Below are positions 21,051 through 37,163 of a stretch of DNA of 64,000 bases, piece after piece (positions within the stretch are counted from its first letter, which is position 1; each line of letters starts with the position of its first letter). A program made the translations under genes and the position numbers. This DNA comes from Emiliania huxleyi CCMP1516. Its lineage: Eukaryota > Haptophyta > Isochrysidales > Noelaerhabdaceae. The stretch lies in contig NW_005201551.1 of assembly GCF_000372725.1 (NCBI RefSeq), forward strand, positions 234,504-298,503. Direction: 5' to 3'. The notes beneath the pieces were generated by a model that saw only the letters and a list, made by a program, of their open reading frames with translations, did no database searches and was not told where the DNA came from.

Positions 21051-24000
21051 TTAAGCAGCCTCACCGATGACCGCCTCTCCCCTCGACGCCTCCGCCGCCG
21101 GCTTGCCAGCCGCACGTCTCCTCCTCCGCCAATAGCAGAGTGCCGCGCCGCAGCAGGCCAGCAGCAGCACCCCGCCGAGGAGGGGGAGTGCGATGACGAG
21201 CCACTGGGCGAAATCGTCGTCGTCGGGCGTGCACTCGTAGTAGACGCAGTGCTGCTCGACGCCCGTCCACGAGAAGGCCGCCTCGCAGCAGTTTGTGTCG
21301 TAGAAGCAGACGGCGCCCTCCTGGCCGCACGCCGCCTGCGGGAAGGCTCCGAGAAGGTTCCGAGAAGGTTCCGGGAAGGTTCCAGGAAGGCGGCTCAGGA
21401 GTGGAAGACGAGCAGTTCGCCGAACCGCTGCCGTGTGGCAGAGCCTCCTCCCGCTGATCGCTAATCTCGGCGAATCTCGGCGAATCTCGGCGAGTCTCAG
21501 CGAATCTCAGCGAATCTCGACGAATCTCGAGCCGCGCCTCCTGCGCACCACTCGGCTCGCGCCACGCCGCGACGGCGGCTTCAAAGGCGGCGGTCGCGGC
21601 GGCAGCGCCGCCGCCGCCGCCGGCCGCGGGGAGCGCGAAGGTGGCGGTGACGATGTTGTGGTCGGTGAGGGCGTGCGCGGTGCCGGGAGCAGATGGGGCG
21701 AGCGTGCCGAAGATGTCGCTCTCGCAAAAGACGCCGGCCCACGCGTCGGCGGCGCGGAGGGTCGAGACCTGCGGGTGTGGGTGAGGTGAGGTGAGGTAGA
21801 CTTCTCCACAGACACACGCGAGGTGGTGGGGCAGGGGCCAGGGTAGTCCCTCGCGACTCCACGTCTAGACGCGACTCTAATTTACAGGCGCGGGGAGGGG
21901 TGGGTGGGTGGGTGGGTGGGTGGCTGGTGGGTGGGGCTGGGTGGGGTTGTGTGGGGAGGGGGGGGTGGGGGGAGGAAACCTCTTTCGGGGGGGCTTGCCC
22001 GGTCAGCGCGCCGTCCGAGCTGCTCGAGTAGACTAGGTAGTCGAGCAGCTGTTCACAGCAGCAGGTGTGAAGACGGCGAGCTGCCAGGAGGGGACGTGCG
22101 TGCCACATCTCGTCCTCATCTTGTTCAGGTCTCGTTCTCATCGCGTCCTCATCTCCCCCATGTCTCGTCCATGTCTCGGCCGCATCCCCGCGTCCTCTCG
22201 GCACATCTCCCCATCTCTCCCCACAGCTCCCCATATCTCCCCACATCTCCCCCATATCTCCCCATATCTCCCCCGCGAGCCCGGCGCCGCTGTCTAATGA
22301 CCAAACACACGCACTACTATTACGGCGGCAGAAGCGGCCACGCTCGCCTCGTAGCTCTCGCCGTCCGAAAAGATGGCGGCCAGGTCGTTTGTGGAGGTGT
22401 CCCAGGTGTATGGGCCAATCGCCCCCGCCGCGCACGCCGCGGGGAGGTCCAGGCCAACCTACATGGAGAACTGCACCATCAGGGCGCGAAGACGAATCGT
22501 GCAGGAGCATTCGGAGCACCCGTGAGTTCGAATACGGTCGAATACGGTCGAATACGGTCGAATGCGGTGCACCATCAGGGCGGGAGTACAGTGGCGTGCA
22601 GAGATTTCAGAGCACCACACGCGTGAGTGCGAAGACGGTCGAATGCGGCTGGTTGCGTGTCCTCTCGAGCGGAGGACAGCTGAACCAGCGAGTGCAGCGG
22701 AGGACGCGTCCTCTCGAGCGCTAGATGGGGTGCATGAATGCCTCTTCCGCTTCTTCGCTCCGCGCTGCCAGATATGGGGGAGATACAGGGGAGATATGGG
22801 GGGGTCTTCCGCTTCTTGGCCGCCCCGCACCGCGCCCATCTTTTGGACGGTGAGCTGGTCGGTGATGAGGCTGCAGTCGGGCGTGGCGGAGGCGGCGGCC
22901 GCGGCGTAGGCGTCCTCGTTGAAGTCGCCTGGGGGGGGGGGGGGGGGGTTCTTCAATGGGACACGGCCCTATCACGCTCTGGTAGGGCGACACCTCGCCT
23001 CGGACATGCGAGGCCCGAGGCGGAGGAGGATGGGTGGCTGGGCGAGTGTCACACAGTGCCAGGAAGGCTCGGGGAAGTGTCTAGGAATCGTCCGCCTCCC
23101 ATCACGACGCTGTACGCGAGTCCGGCACCGCCGAGGGCAGCGGCGACGGAGTCTTTGAAGGCAGCAATCTCCGACATCTGGTACGTCCGGATGTCCTCCG
23201 CTGTCACCTGTTCACGCGGCAACAGCCGTGAAGACACGCCGCTTCCGCACTCCGCAGAGCCGCGGCGAGATGTGTCCGAGATGTCCGAGATGTGTGCGAG
23301 ATGTGGACGAGAGATGGTCGAGAGATGGCCGAGAGATGCAGTTGGCTAGGCGAGCCCGGAGGGGGTGGTGGGGAGCAGTGGGAGTCTCACAGGCAATCTC
23401 GGGGCGTCTCGGGTAATCTCGGCCAATCTCGCGCACCCCAAAGTCGTACTCAGGAAACGCGTGCAGGTCGATCACCACGGCAAAGACGCCTAATGCCGCG
23501 AGATACCCCGAGATCAGCCGAGATACCCCGAGATACCCCGAGATCAGCCGAGATGCCCCGAGATCAGCTGAGATACCCCGAGATGCCCCGAGATGTCCCG
23601 AGATCAGCCGAAATGCCACGAGATGCCCCGAGATGCCCCGAGCTGCCCCGAGATACCCCGAGATGCCCCGAGATCGCATCTTGCACTGCGCGCGCTCACC
23701 GTCCGCCGGCTCAACCAGCACAGCCGTGTAGCCAGCCGGCGCCGGCAGGCCGTGCGCGCACCAGTTTTGCTTCGCCACGGAGAGGAGGGGGAGGCGCGAG
23801 AAGGTCACGAGCCCGCCTGCGCTCGCACGACGTCGGGTGAACTCGTCTGACCTGGTGCGACCTGGTGTGATCTCGGGTGATCTCGTGTGATCTCGTGTGA
23901 TCTCGGGTGACCTCGTGTGACCTCGTGTGATCTCTGGAGATCTCGTGTGGTCTCGGGAGAGATCTAGGGTGATCTCGGTTAGCAGAGAGATCTAGCGTGA

Positions 24001-24553
24001 TCTCGTGTGACCTCGTGTGACGTCGTATGATCTCGTGCGATCTCGTGCGATCTGGTGTGATCTCGTGTGAAGGAGCCCGCCGGAGTCGAGGCCGGTCAGC
24101 GAAACGAAGCCCTGCTTGTCCGCCAGGTCAAAGAGCGGGCCTGGCGCGTCGGCGCACTGCGGGTCCGCCGCCGTCGGGGCGGGGTCGCCCGTGCTGTGGA
24201 CGAACCCTCTCGCGGAGAGCGCCGCGGTCACGTCTGCAAAGTTCTCCGCGGCGGTTCCGAGCTCCTGCGGCGAGCGAGTGAGTCGATGGGCCAGGGTCGG
24301 GCGCTCTCGGCGCTGCGGCAGCGGCTGTGGAGGACGCGACATGGGTAAGCGTGCGCAGCCGCACCTGCGCAATGACGACATCCACCGAGTCGAGGTCAGG
24401 GAGGCCGCTGTACGCAGACAGATTGGTGCCGCTGATGGCGTCGGCTATCAGGCCGAAGCGCGTGGCGCAGTTGTCGCATCCCGAGAGCGGAGCCACGTCG
24501 CGGCAGGCAAAGTTGACGGTCAGCACCGTCAAGGTCGTGGCGGTCGACGGCAT
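21051..24553 (-). CDS. Membrane-anchored sphingomyelinase-like phosphodiesterase (EEP fold), 10 exons
   Basis: Exons (descending) 24365-24553, 24081-24264, 23700-23816, 23437-23489, 23096-23207, 22831-22928, 22348-22458, 21980-22048, 21538-21768, 21051-21335 join in frame into 482 codons. Motifs of the endonuclease/exonuclease/phosphatase fold appear in order and cross splice junctions: LTVLTVNF, VDVVIAQ|E (catalytic Glu 64), S-G-G-L..FSRLPLLS, GDFNEDAY (219-226), PYTWD, LLDYLVYS and LTDHN (catalytic Asp/His 347-348). The order and DYLVYS suggest a neutral sphingomyelinase-like lipid hydrolase. Residues 391-423 are Cys-rich (6 Cys incl. CC). A hydrophobic segment at 434-455 is followed by RRRRR, giving a C-terminal membrane anchor with the enzyme outside or luminal. 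No signal peptide is seen at the chosen Met, so an upstream exon may exist. Four of nine introns begin GC. Confidence 0.85.
21775..21885 (-). repeat. R2 copy inside the sphingomyelinase-like gene
   Basis: Lies in intron 8 in the gene's sense orientation. Its (CTCAC)n tail runs into CACACCCGCAG, so the tail may serve as the polypyrimidine tract of the exon starting at 21768. Confidence 0.65.
23490..23699 (-). repeat. 10-bp repeats in intron 3 of the sphingomyelinase-like gene
   Basis: On the sense strand, CTCGGGGCAT/CTCGGGGTAT/CTCGGCTGAT units with period 10 fill the intron (plus strand CGAGATGCCC, CGAGATACCC). The intron ends GGCATTAG before the exon GCGTCTTTG. Confidence 0.85.
23817..24080 (-). 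repeat. 10-bp repeats in intron 2 of the sphingomyelinase-like gene
   Basis: ATCTCGTGTG/ATCTCGGGTG units on the plus strand, period 10, over most of 23835-24070. The sense strand reads GAGATCACAC. The exon 2 tail (GGCGGGCTCC) is echoed by the exon 3 head (GCGGGCTCG). Confidence 0.85.
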
Positions 24554-24659
24554 GCGCCGGGGCTCACAGCCACGCTCACAGCGACTCGTGGAAAAGCGCG
24601 CGCTGCGTGCGTCCCTTGTGACGCGAGCCACTCTTTTCTTTTTTTTGATTAACTACGTC

Positions 24660-24845
24660 ACTTCGAAGTGTGTACGCCAACTCAGGGTGTGTGGCAGCCA
24701 GCTGGCTGTGTGTCTTGTGAGCTTGTTTGTGTCTGTGTGTCGCTCGTGCGTGTCGTCATCATCTGTCTTGCGTCCACCCATACCGCGTTGGTGTCCAGTC
24801 CGAGCCTGGCTGTTCTTCACCTTTCTACCTACCTACCTTCGAAGT
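24660..24845 (-). repeat. Dispersed repeat 'R1', longest copy
   Basis: Reverse complement of 7803-7960, ending in (CTAC)n at 24828-24840. It lies just upstream of the sphingomyelinase-like gene's first recognised exon. Confidence 0.7.
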
Positions 24846-25098
24846 TCGGAAACAACGCAAGGCGGACATGGCATATCTTTCTCGGGCCCACAGACATCCC
24901 GCACACCCGCCCCCCGCGCGCGCGCCCCGGCCGGGAGAAAGGGGAGTGACAGTTTGGGACACAGACGAGTACTCCATGTGCAAGAACGCAGATAAAGGAC
25001 TGGGGGGGGTGGGGCGGGGTTGTGGGGTGGGGTGGTAATGTCGGGGTGGGGAGTGGGTGGGCGCCGGAGTGGGAGTGGTGTGGCTGCTCCTGTGGTGC

Positions 25099-25128
25099 GG
25101 GCGACGGCTTCTGAGGAAGCCGTCGCCC
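25099..25128 (+). repeat. Conserved hairpin near LRR gene 1
   Basis: GGGCGACGGCTTC and its perfect reverse complement separated by four bases. The same hairpin occurs at 30460-30489 and, with a 12-bp arm, at 37607-37635. In all three it is followed within ~80 bases by TGTAAAATT or CGTAAAATT plus a T-rich run. Confidence 0.85.
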
Positions 25129-25514
25129 GCGCCTTCCCTTTCGCGCGAATCGTGTTGTGCGACCGCCTTTTGTAAAATTGTTTTTCAGGGGAGGGGCTAG
25201 GGTGATTAGAGTTCTTTTTAATCCTTCCATGTACTAAGGTTACCACCAACACCTCAATATCCAGATACCCCGGCGCTGCGCGTGCGTCCAGCGGCAAGGA
25301 AGAAGAAACCACCCACCACCCACCCACCTACGTCAAACCCCACCCACCCACGCCAAACCCCACCCGCCCACCCACCAAACCCCCGCGCGCCCCCACCGTC
25401 GCTGTACGTGCTTCGCTCCTTCGCAGCCGCAGGGTCTGCTGCCCTCTGCCGTGCTCTCAGGCGGCGGTCCCGCCAGACCCTGCGCCCTTGCCGCCCGGCC
25501 GGGGCTGGAGAGGC

Positions 25515-26796
25515 TCAGCAGAGGTCGATGCCGCGCTCCTCGCACGCGGCCACCAGCTCAGGCTGCTCCTTGTTCTTGTTGTCCACGCGGAGCCTCTGCA
25601 CGCGAGGGGATGTGCGATGAGCATTGGGTGGGGGAGGGGCGTGTGGCGAGGGGGGCGTCTCGCGCCTTCAAGCTCGGGGTGCCCCCCTCCTTGAGGGCGG
25701 CGGCCAGCGCCTTGCAGCCCTCGTCGCCAATCTCGTTGCCGAAGAGAGAGAGCACCTCGAGCCGCGGCGCTGCCCCCTCCTTGAGGGCGGCGGCCAGCGC
25801 CTTGCAGCCCTCGTCGCCAATCTTGTTGTCGAAGAGAAGGAGCGTCTCGAGCCGCGGCGCTGCCCCGCTCGCGAGGACCTCCGCCAGCTGCGCCGCCTCC
25901 GCGTCGCCCCAGCCGAGCATGCTGTAGCGCAGCACGGTCGCCTTGCCAAACTGCTCCTCGAAGGCGGCCTCGTACAGCCCCTTCACCAGCGGCTTGTCGT
26001 CCTTGCCGTTGGTGAAGCTCTTCGTCTCCAGCTCCGCCGCGAAGGCAGACGGCAGCAGCGGAGGGCGCCGGCCGCCGCCCCAGGTGCAGTCGAATCGGAG
26101 GCTGTCGCAGTCGTACTCCCAGCCGTCGCGCATCTTGCCGAGGTCGAGCGAGAGGTAGCCAGCCTTTGTCAGGCCAGCCCAGCTTGACTCGGTGTAGCAC
26201 CAGCCGCGGTCAAAGTACTTGGCCACGTTGGTGCCCTCGGCCTGGTCCTCCGCCTTGTGGCCGTCCGGGAAGGAGGTCAGCCGCAGCACGCGTGTGTGTT
26301 GGTGGGAGTAGAGCGTGCCGAGGCAGCCCAGCCCCTGCTTGAAGAGCGCGTTCTGCTCCTCGGTGCGCATGACGCCGTTGGCGGGGTCGGGGTGCTGGTG
26401 CAGCGAGCCGAAGTCCCAAAAGACGCCGAGCCGCGGGATGAGGTCGGGACGGCTGAGCAGGGCCTTGAGCGCCCTTGCGACGCGGGCGAGGTTGGCTCCG
26501 CGCGGGTCGGGGTGGTCCTTGGTCAGCCACGGGTAGGAGAGCGCTCCGACGGGAAGCCACGGGACGTCGCTGGTCGCCTCGACGAGGTCGGTGAGGGAGA
26601 GGAAGGCCTCCTTGGGCAGCGCCTGACGGTGGGTGAGGACGCCGCCCGCCTCGGCGTGGCTGATGATCCACTGCGCGTCGAGGACGGCGACGGCGCCGCT
26701 CGCGAGGACCGGCTCCAGGTCGCCGCCGCCGAGCTTGCGCCACTTCTCCAGCTTCTGCTTGTAGGTCAGGCCCGGCTTGCTCGTGCCGCAGCCCAT
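25515..26796 (-). CDS. LRR protein 1 (MGC-anchored, HET-like core), 2 exons
   Basis: Exons 25666-26796 and 25515-25595, separated by a 70-nt GC-AG intron (AAG|GCGCGA ... GTGCAG|AGG) present in all four paralogs. 403 aa. Starts MGCGTSKPG, a potential N-myristoylation/palmitoylation signal. The core carries ALSYPW, FWDFGSLHQ, an EEQ...LYSH segment and YFDRGWC.TE, then ribonuclease-inhibitor-type leucine-rich repeats with KIGDEGCKALAAALKEG. The LRR frame continues across the splice (LRVDNKNKEQPEL). The core motifs parallel those of the fungal HET domain. Function unknown; intracellular sensing or cell death is an inference. Confidence 0.85.
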
Positions 26797-27773
26797 CGCT
26801 TCGTCTGCCTGTGTAAGGCCGATCGACTTTGAGCACCTGTGTGCCTGTCAACAGCGGCTCGGGCAGCGGCCGCAAACGTGAGCTGAGGGCGTGTCAAGAT
26901 TTTTGTCACCGATCTTCAACTGAGCCCCCCCGGGGGACCATCGGTGCCTGCAGAGATTGTGAAAGAGGCGCTCGGACACACGTGAACGAAACGGAGGCGC
27001 CTGGATTTTTGTTTGCGATTTTCCTGAATTCTTTTTAGTAGCTGAACAGTCAAAAGCTTGCACCGCTGCTGGAGCTCTTTCGCAATCTCAATCTCCCGCT
27101 TCTGGCGGATTCGGAGATTCGGCGAGATTCGCAATCCTCAGCAGAGGACGGCGCTCGCAACCTCCCGCGTTTGAGATTCGGAGATTGGCCGATATTAGCA
27201 GACGGCGGCGCTCGCAATCTCCCGCATCTGCGCCGCGACCGCCGGCACCTCCAGCGCCAGGCAGATCGCGTGCATCTCCCGGTAGGACCTGATTATGATT
27301 AGCGCCCTGGTTATGATGACTAAACTTGAGAATTCGGCAGAATGGCATGATCCCGGCAGGACCGCTTCGCTTCCGCCGGGGCATTCGCGTCGACTGTGTG
27401 GAACTGGTAGAATCGGTAGAGGGCGCACGCCTATAAAACAACCGGGCGTTGAAAGAAAAAGAGGAATCCTCGCCGCAGTGCAGAGCACTGCGTGGTGAGT
27501 ACGAGGGCTACGAATACGATGAAAAAGAATACCGAATCTAGTGTCTGGGCTACGAATACGCTCAAGACCGCGGGCCGAGGAGGCAAGATACGTGTCGAAC
27601 GCAGAGGCCCGCAGTCAGCCTCTACGGGCGCGCGCCAGTGCGTTGCAGAGGGTGAGGTCCACCAGCGCCTCCGCCTCGGCCTGAGGTGAACGACGGTCCG
27701 GGGTAGCGTCTCGTGCGAGTGGCTCCACGTAGACAGGAGCCCCGGCGTTGAAAAGTGCTGGACAGGGTGAGAA

Positions 27774-27931
<158 letters not shown>

Positions 27932-28742
27932 GCGTTCGTGTGTTTGTATGTGCGGTGTGTGTGCGTGTGCGCGCCTTCCCGAACCCGCCCCGGGCGGCCG
28001 CGTAGCAAGCCAGCAGCGAGCCGAGGGCGGCGGCCTAAAAAAGAAGAAAAGCCGGCCGGTAAAAAAGAAAACACGGCGGGGCGGTGCGAGCAGCAGGGCG
28101 GGGAGACGTTGAGGGTGGCCGGAGGCGGGAAGACGTCGGAGGCGGCGGTGTCGTCGGCGGTGGAGAAGCAGCCGCCGGCCGCAGCGCAGGCCTGAGGCAA
28201 GGTATAAGGTAAGGTAAGGTAAGGCACAAGGCAAAGCAAGGTAAGGTCAGGTAAGGGGTACTCCACGTTGTGGCGCGTGTGTTTTCCACGTTGAATGATG
28301 TTTCCACGTTGTGCCTCTCTCTCAGGTCTCGGTGGAGCATCTGAGGAGATGTGGGGAGATATAAGGAGGTAGGTATTCGGCATCTAGGGGCGCAGGCAAG
28401 GTCGAAGGCGAGCTATGAGGAGATGTGGGGAGATATAAGGAGGTAGGTATTCAGCATCTAGGGGCGCAGGCAAGGTCGAAGGCGAGAGGGCCGATGCAGC
28501 TGTCCTCCCAGTCCACCAGCGCCGCCTGCCGAGATCAGCGGAGATCAGCCGAGATCTAGCTTGACAGCCGGCCTCCTGGTCCACCAGCGCCGCCTGCCGA
28601 GATCAGCGGAGATCAGCCGAGATGAGCCGAGATGAGCCGAGATTGACAGCACGTGCAAACTGGAAATGGAGCCACATCTCGGCAATATCTCGGCCATATC
28701 TCGGCATATCGCCGCCTGCGAGGTCTTGAGGTCGAGCAGCAC

Positions 28743-29321
28743 CTATAATTCAGTATTAAGTACTCTCATAATGCATTATCAACTAAGGGTTAAGAGGTCT
28801 CGAGGTCGAGCAGCACCTATTCAGTTATTAAGTACTCTCATAATGCATTATCAACTAAGGGTTAAGAGGTCTCGAGGTCGAGCAGCACCTATTCAGTTCT
28901 TGACGACGAATGAAACTACGCTCAAACTATAAATAAGAGGTCTCGAGGTTGAGCGGGCACCTATTCAGTTCTTGACGACGAATTAAACTACGCTCAAACT
29001 ATAATTAAGAGGTCTCGAGGTTGAGCAGCACCTATTCAGTTATTAAGTACTCTCATAATGCATTATCAGTTGATAATTAAGAGGTCTCGAGGTTGAGCGG
29101 GCACCTATTCAGTTCTTGGCGACGAATTAAACTACGCTCAAACTATAATTAAGAGGTCTCGAGGTTGAGCGGGCACCTATTCAGTTCTTGGCGACTAATT
29201 AAACTACGCTCAAACTATAATTAAGAGGTCTCGAGGTTGAGCGGGCACCTATTCAGTTCTTGGCGACGAATTAAACTACGCTCAAACTATAATTAAGAGG
29301 TCTCGAGGTTGAGCGGGCACG
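28743..29321 (-). repeat. Stutter array in the APH-like duplicate (8 intron bodies)
   Basis: Nine copies of the exon head GTGCTGCTCGACCTC.AGACC, or its form GTGCCCGCTCAACCTCGAG, are separated by eight AT-rich bodies of ~45-50 bases, each ending CTGAATAG or a close variant. The body comes in two types: one with GATAATGCATTATGAGAG, one with ATAGTTTGAGCGTAG. The copy farthest upstream abuts the preceding exon (GCGGACAAC|GTGCCC) and supplies the GT donor. The last, at 28716-28742, continues into coding sequence. Confidence 0.9.
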
Positions 29322-30089
29322 TTGTCCGCGTACGGATCACCGTGCAGCAGCCTGCGGACATCAGTTATTCATCCTCAACTATTACTCGTTGATGGATGTG
29401 CAGCAGTCTGGGGGCAGTGTGTGTCTCAGAACCGTCACTGTTTTGTGTCGGAGGTGTCTCGGAGGTGTCTCGGAGGTGTCTCGGAGGTGCCTCGGAGGTG
29501 TCTCGGAGGTGTCTCGGAGGTGTCTCGGAGGTGTCTCGGAAGTGTCTCGGAGGTGCCTCGGAGGTGTCTCGGAAGTGTCGCGCGCCCCCGTGGCAGAGAC
29601 GCGTCGGCAAGCACCGCCCGAGCCGTGTCCAGCCTACGGTTAGTCATTAGTGATAAGCGAATTCAGTCTGCCATAAACCAAACTGACCTTGAATAGGGAG
29701 TCTGCCTTCGGCTCCCAGGATGTCCTCTATGAGGACGGCGGCGCCGTTTGAGCGTCCGTTACGCGTGTGCCTCTTTTGCCACCCGTGTCGAACCTGTGTG
29801 CTGTGTGAGAGAGTTGTGCTTTCGTTGAACTCTACGATGTCCAACCGGCCGGCGGCAAACGCCCACGCGACGAAACCTGTGGGCTCGTCGGCCCGCCACA
29901 CCTGTGGAAAAAGAAACAAGTTCGGCCCAAAAGGAAACGCGACGCGGCTGTTCGACTTGTCGGCCAGCCACACCTGAATAGCAAGGCAATGTGGGGTGGA
30001 AGACAGAGACTTTTAGGCGGCATGTCGGCTCCTTTGGCCCGCCACACCTTGTGGAAAAAAGAGAAACACGTACCGGAAAGATAAAGGAC

Positions 30090-30300
30090 TGGGGGTGTTC
30101 CGGCCCACAAGTCCGGCTCATGCGCCCCAGGCTGACCATCTACCGCACTGGCCACTTCCGCCCCCTCGCTCCCGACCCATCCACCTCGCCTCGGGCCGCG
30201 CCGCGCGATCTCGGGCGATCTCGCGCTATCTCGGGTGATCTCGGGGCCGCGCCGCGCTATCTCGGGCGATCTCGGAGCGTCGCTCGCGCGGCGGCACACC
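30090..30300. repeat. Dispersed segment shared with 43020-43585
   Basis: GTCCGGCTCA, CACTTCCGCCCCCTCGCTCC and CTCGGGCGATCTCG words recur around 43035-43190 and 43500-43585. It lies between duplication units A and B. No gene seen. Confidence 0.55.
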
Positions 30301-30459
30301 TGCTCAAAAAGGGCGGGTTGTGGGGTGGATCGGGTCGGGGCGGGGCGGGGCGGGGTTGCTTGGGGCGGGGTGGGGCGGGGTTGTGGGGTGGGGTGGTAAT
30401 GTCGGGGTGGGGAGTGGGTGGGCGCCGGAGTGGGAGTGGTGTGGCTGCTCCTGTGGTGC

Positions 30460-30489
30460 GGGCGACGGCTTCTGAGGAAGCCGTCGCCC
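30460..30489 (+). repeat. Conserved hairpin near LRR gene 2
   Basis: Same GGGCGACGGCTTC inverted repeat as at 25099-25128, at the same place in duplication unit B. Confidence 0.85.
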
Positions 30490-30867
30490 GCGCCTTCCCT
30501 TTCGCGCGAATCGTGTTATGTGCGACCGCCTTTCGTAAAATTCTTTTTCAGGGGTGATTAGAGTTCTTTTTAATCCTTCCATGTACTTAGGTTACCACCA
30601 ACACCTCGATGTCCAGATACCCCGGCGCTGCGCGTGCGTCCAGCGGCAACGAAGAAGAACCACCCACCACGCCCACCCACCTACGTCAAACCCCACCCAC
30701 CCACGTCAAACCCCACCCGCCCACCCACCAAACCCCCGCGCGCCCCCACCGTCGCTGTACGTCGTGCTTCGCTCCTTCGCAGCCGCAGGGTCTGCTGCCC
30801 TCTGCCGTGCTCAGGCGGCGGTCCCGCCAGACCCTGCGCCCTTGCCGCCCGGCCGGAGCTGGAGAGC

Positions 30868-32063
30868 TCAGCGGCTGAGGTAGATGCCGCGCTCCTTGCA
30901 CACGGCCACCAGCTCAGGCTGCTCCGTGTTGTCCACGACGAGCGCCTGCACGCGAGGGGAGGTGCGATGAGCATTAGGCGGGGGGAGGGGCGTGTGGCGA
31001 GGGGGGGCGTCTCGCGCCTTCAGGCTCGGGGCGGCCCCCTCCTTGAGGGCGGCGGCCAGCGCCTTGCAGCCCTCGTCGCCAATCTTGTTGAGCTGGAGAT
31101 TGAGCTCCTCGAGCCGCGGCGCTGCCCCGCTCGCGAGGACCTCCGCCAGCTGCGCCGCCTCCGCGTCGCCCCAGCCGAGACGGGTGTAGTACAGCTTGGT
31201 CGCCTTTCCAAACTGCTCCTCGAAGGCGGCCTCGTACAGCTGCTTCACCAGCGGCTTGTCGTCCTTGCCGTTGGTGAAGCTCTTTGTCTCCAGCTCCGCC
31301 GCGAACGCAGACGGCAGCAGCGGAGGGCACCGGCCGCCGTCCTGGATGCAGTCGCCGATGAGGCTGAAGTAGTCATACTCCTCGCCGTCGCGCATCTTGC
31401 CGAGGTCGAGCGAGAGGGCGCCAGCCTTTGTCAGGCCAGCCCAGCTCTGCTCGGTGAAGCACCAGCCGCGGTCAAAGTACTTGGCCACGTTGGTGCCCTC
31501 GGCCTGGTCCTCCGTGTTGTGGCCGTCCGGGAAGGAGGTCAGCCGCAGCACGAAAGTGCGCGGGTGGGAGTAGAGCGTGCCGAGGCAGCCCAGCCCCTCC
31601 TTGAAGAGCGCGTTCTGCTCCTCGGTGCGCATGACGTGGTTGGCGGGGTCGGGGTGCTGGTGCAGCGAGCCGAAGTCCCAAAAGACGCCGAGCCGCGGGA
31701 GGCGAGTGAGCAGGGCCTTGAGCGCCCTTGCGACGCGGGCGAGGTTGGCTCCGCGCGGGTCGGGGTGGTCCTTGGTGAGCCACGGGTAGGAGAGCGCTCC
31801 GACGGGAAGGCTGCCATACTCGGTGGTCGCCTCGACGAGGTCGGCGAGGGAGAGGAAGGCCTCTTTGGGCAGCGCTTGGCGGTGGGTGAGGACGCCGCCC
31901 GCCTCGGCGTGGCTGATGATCCACTGCGCGTCGAGGACGGCGACGGCCCCGCTCGCGAGGACCGGCTCCAGGTCGCCGCCGCCGCGCTTGCGCCACAGCT
32001 TCAGCTTCTCCTCGTAGGTCAGGCCCGGCTTGCTCGTGTCCGGCTTCTCGTGCCGCAGCCCAT
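30868..32063 (-). CDS. LRR protein 2, reading frame disrupted near the start
   Basis: Exon 2 is 30868-30945; the 72-nt GC-AG intron is 30946-31017. The body (31018 to about 32040) matches LRR protein 1 throughout, including FWDFGSLHQ, YFDRGWCFTEQ and two LRR units. The start MGCGT at 32063 is present, but a 14-base imperfect tandem duplication of CACGAGCAAGCCGG just after it shifts the frame, so the Met-Gly-Cys start no longer reads into the body. A 9-base deletion further in keeps frame. Because this intron is 72 nt and open, retention would be readable. Probably a recent pseudogene, or translated from another start. Confidence 0.75.
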
Positions 32064-32399
32064 CGCTTCGCCTGCCTGTGTAAGGCCGATCGGATGGTGC
32101 TCAACAGCGGCTCGGGCAGCGGCCGCGGCCGCAAACGTGAGCTGAGGGCGTGTCAAGATTGTTGAGATTTTGAATTCTTTTTTTTGAGAGAGCGCCTTCG
32201 TTGTTAATAGTGCAAACCCAATGGTCTCTCGCGAGCGGTCCGTCGTCGCAGTCGCACACACTCACACGCCACGCCTCACCGCGCGCCCACCCGCTGCCCC
32301 GCCCAGGCGGGAAAGAGATGAGGAGAAGGGACAGCGAAGGAGGAGGCACAAACACGTATGGGAGGAATTCTTTTTAGCAGCTGAACAACAATCAAATCT

Positions 32400-37163
<4,764 letters not shown>

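Noticed and set aside
22459-22830. Extra exons between the GDFN exon and the PYTWD exon of the sphingomyelinase-like gene
   Set aside because: The candidate pieces are echoes of neighbouring sequence (GTGCGGGGCGGC / GCGGAGCGAAG, and CCTGATGGTGCA twice). Joining 22831 to 22458 directly keeps frame and family order.
25558-26796. 412-codon unspliced version of LRR gene 1 with a different C-terminus
   Set aside because: All four paralogs share the GC-AG intron, and splicing completes the last LRR in each; the unspliced ends disagree between copies.
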